DNA of 7,559 nt from an uncultured Victivallales bacterium (lineage in GTDB: Bacteria; Verrucomicrobiota; Lentisphaeria; Oligosphaerales; JAFGRS01): positions 1 to 7,559 of the forward strand of contig CAILKC010000860.1 in assembly GCA_903834675.1 (NCBI GenBank). The letters are read 5' to 3'. The notes beneath the pieces were generated by a model that worked only from the letters and a program-made list of their open reading frames with translations, searched no databases and was not told the DNA's origin. Position numbers and translations under genes: made by a program. Within the stretch, counting starts at the first letter, position 1, and each line of letters begins with the position of its first letter. This document shows positions 7,499-7,559 of the stretch, piece by piece.

Positions 7499-7556
7499 GG
7501 CGCTTCCCCTTCCGCCCCTCGTCCGCCGCGGCGGATGAAGGGCGTTGGAGGGCGCC
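7499..7556. repeat. Large imperfect palindrome with a 32-bp core (7513-7544)
   Basis: The core has no loop: the 16-bp arms at 7513-7528 and 7529-7544 are complementary at 14 of 16 positions, with the central 14 bp (TCCGCCGCGGCGGA) a perfect palindrome. Beyond the core, GGCGC at 7499-7503 and GCGCC at 7552-7556 are also complementary, so with small internal bulges the structure can extend over about 58 bp. It may be a terminator of a gene outside the window, a protein-binding palindrome, or a dispersed palindromic repeat. There is no adjacent T-run. Confidence 0.55.
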
Positions 7557-7559
7557 GCT

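Larger units (their letters stand above)
7220..7559. other. 340-bp region upstream of the gene cluster, no convincing gene
   Basis: All short open frames here lack protein-like composition or an initiation signal. The region should contain the promoter of the minus-strand genes, but I find no pair of -35/-10 boxes that stands out. It holds a leader hairpin at 7276-7296, a smaller inverted repeat CTCAG/CTGAG near 7340-7357, and a large inverted repeat at 7499-7556. A rightward frame starting at ATG 7490 stays open to the window edge and could be the first codons of a divergent gene, but too little is present to judge. Confidence 0.5.

Noticed and set aside
7341..7559. Minus-strand frame open from the right edge to a TGA at 7341, as the 3' end of a gene outside the window
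   Set aside because: The 72 codons have an Arg/Ser-rich tail without recognisable motif, and the other minus frames are also open for long stretches here, so openness is not informative. Sequence to the right would decide.

Overview
This GC-rich bacterial window carries three genes, all on the minus strand, so transcription runs from right to left. In transcription order they are: a uroporphyrinogen decarboxylase (URO-D)/corrinoid methyltransferase-like protein (6116-7219), a polytopic membrane protein of the DUF6785/DUF6784 type (3908-5974), and a very large exported protein built from repeated concanavalin-like (LamG-type) beta-sandwich domains (3774 down to position 1). The last gene leaves the window unfinished after 1258 codons. 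No rRNA, tRNA, CRISPR array, transposase or phage gene is visible.

The combination of a URO-D-like enzyme with HxC and SDHSI motifs, a DUF6785/DUF6784 membrane protein and a giant secreted multi-jelly-roll protein is typical, from general knowledge, of environmental bacteria such as Armatimonadota, Planctomycetota, Lentisphaerota, Hydrogenedentota and relatives. This is an inference from gene content; there is no phylogenetic marker in the window, so the phylum is not settled.

Layout from right to left. Positions 7559-7220 hold no convincing gene, but they contain a strong palindrome near the right edge and a small hairpin in the leader of the URO-D-like gene. That gene has a good Shine-Dalgarno sequence. 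A perfect 12-bp inverted repeat lies just after its stop codon, inside a 141-bp gap (5975-6115). The membrane protein gene follows, then a 133-bp gap (3775-3907) with a small inverted repeat, then the large exported protein, which starts with a clear signal peptide and fills the left half of the window.

The most substantial gene is easy to miss. It has no stop codon inside the window, and the opposite strand carries a 1035-codon open frame in exact codon register with it (88-3195). That plus-strand frame is a compositional shadow. Reading the minus strand codon by codon from 3774 to 1 gives an uninterrupted, protein-like sequence with domain-ending motifs.

A cautious joint picture is an outer surface or periplasmic binding protein that engages a polymer or glycoconjugate, an inner-membrane protein that may carry a small product, and a cytoplasmic TIM-barrel enzyme that may transfer or remove a methyl or carboxyl group. 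The common strand supports association, but gaps of 133-141 bp with hairpins between the genes mean that a single operon is not proven.
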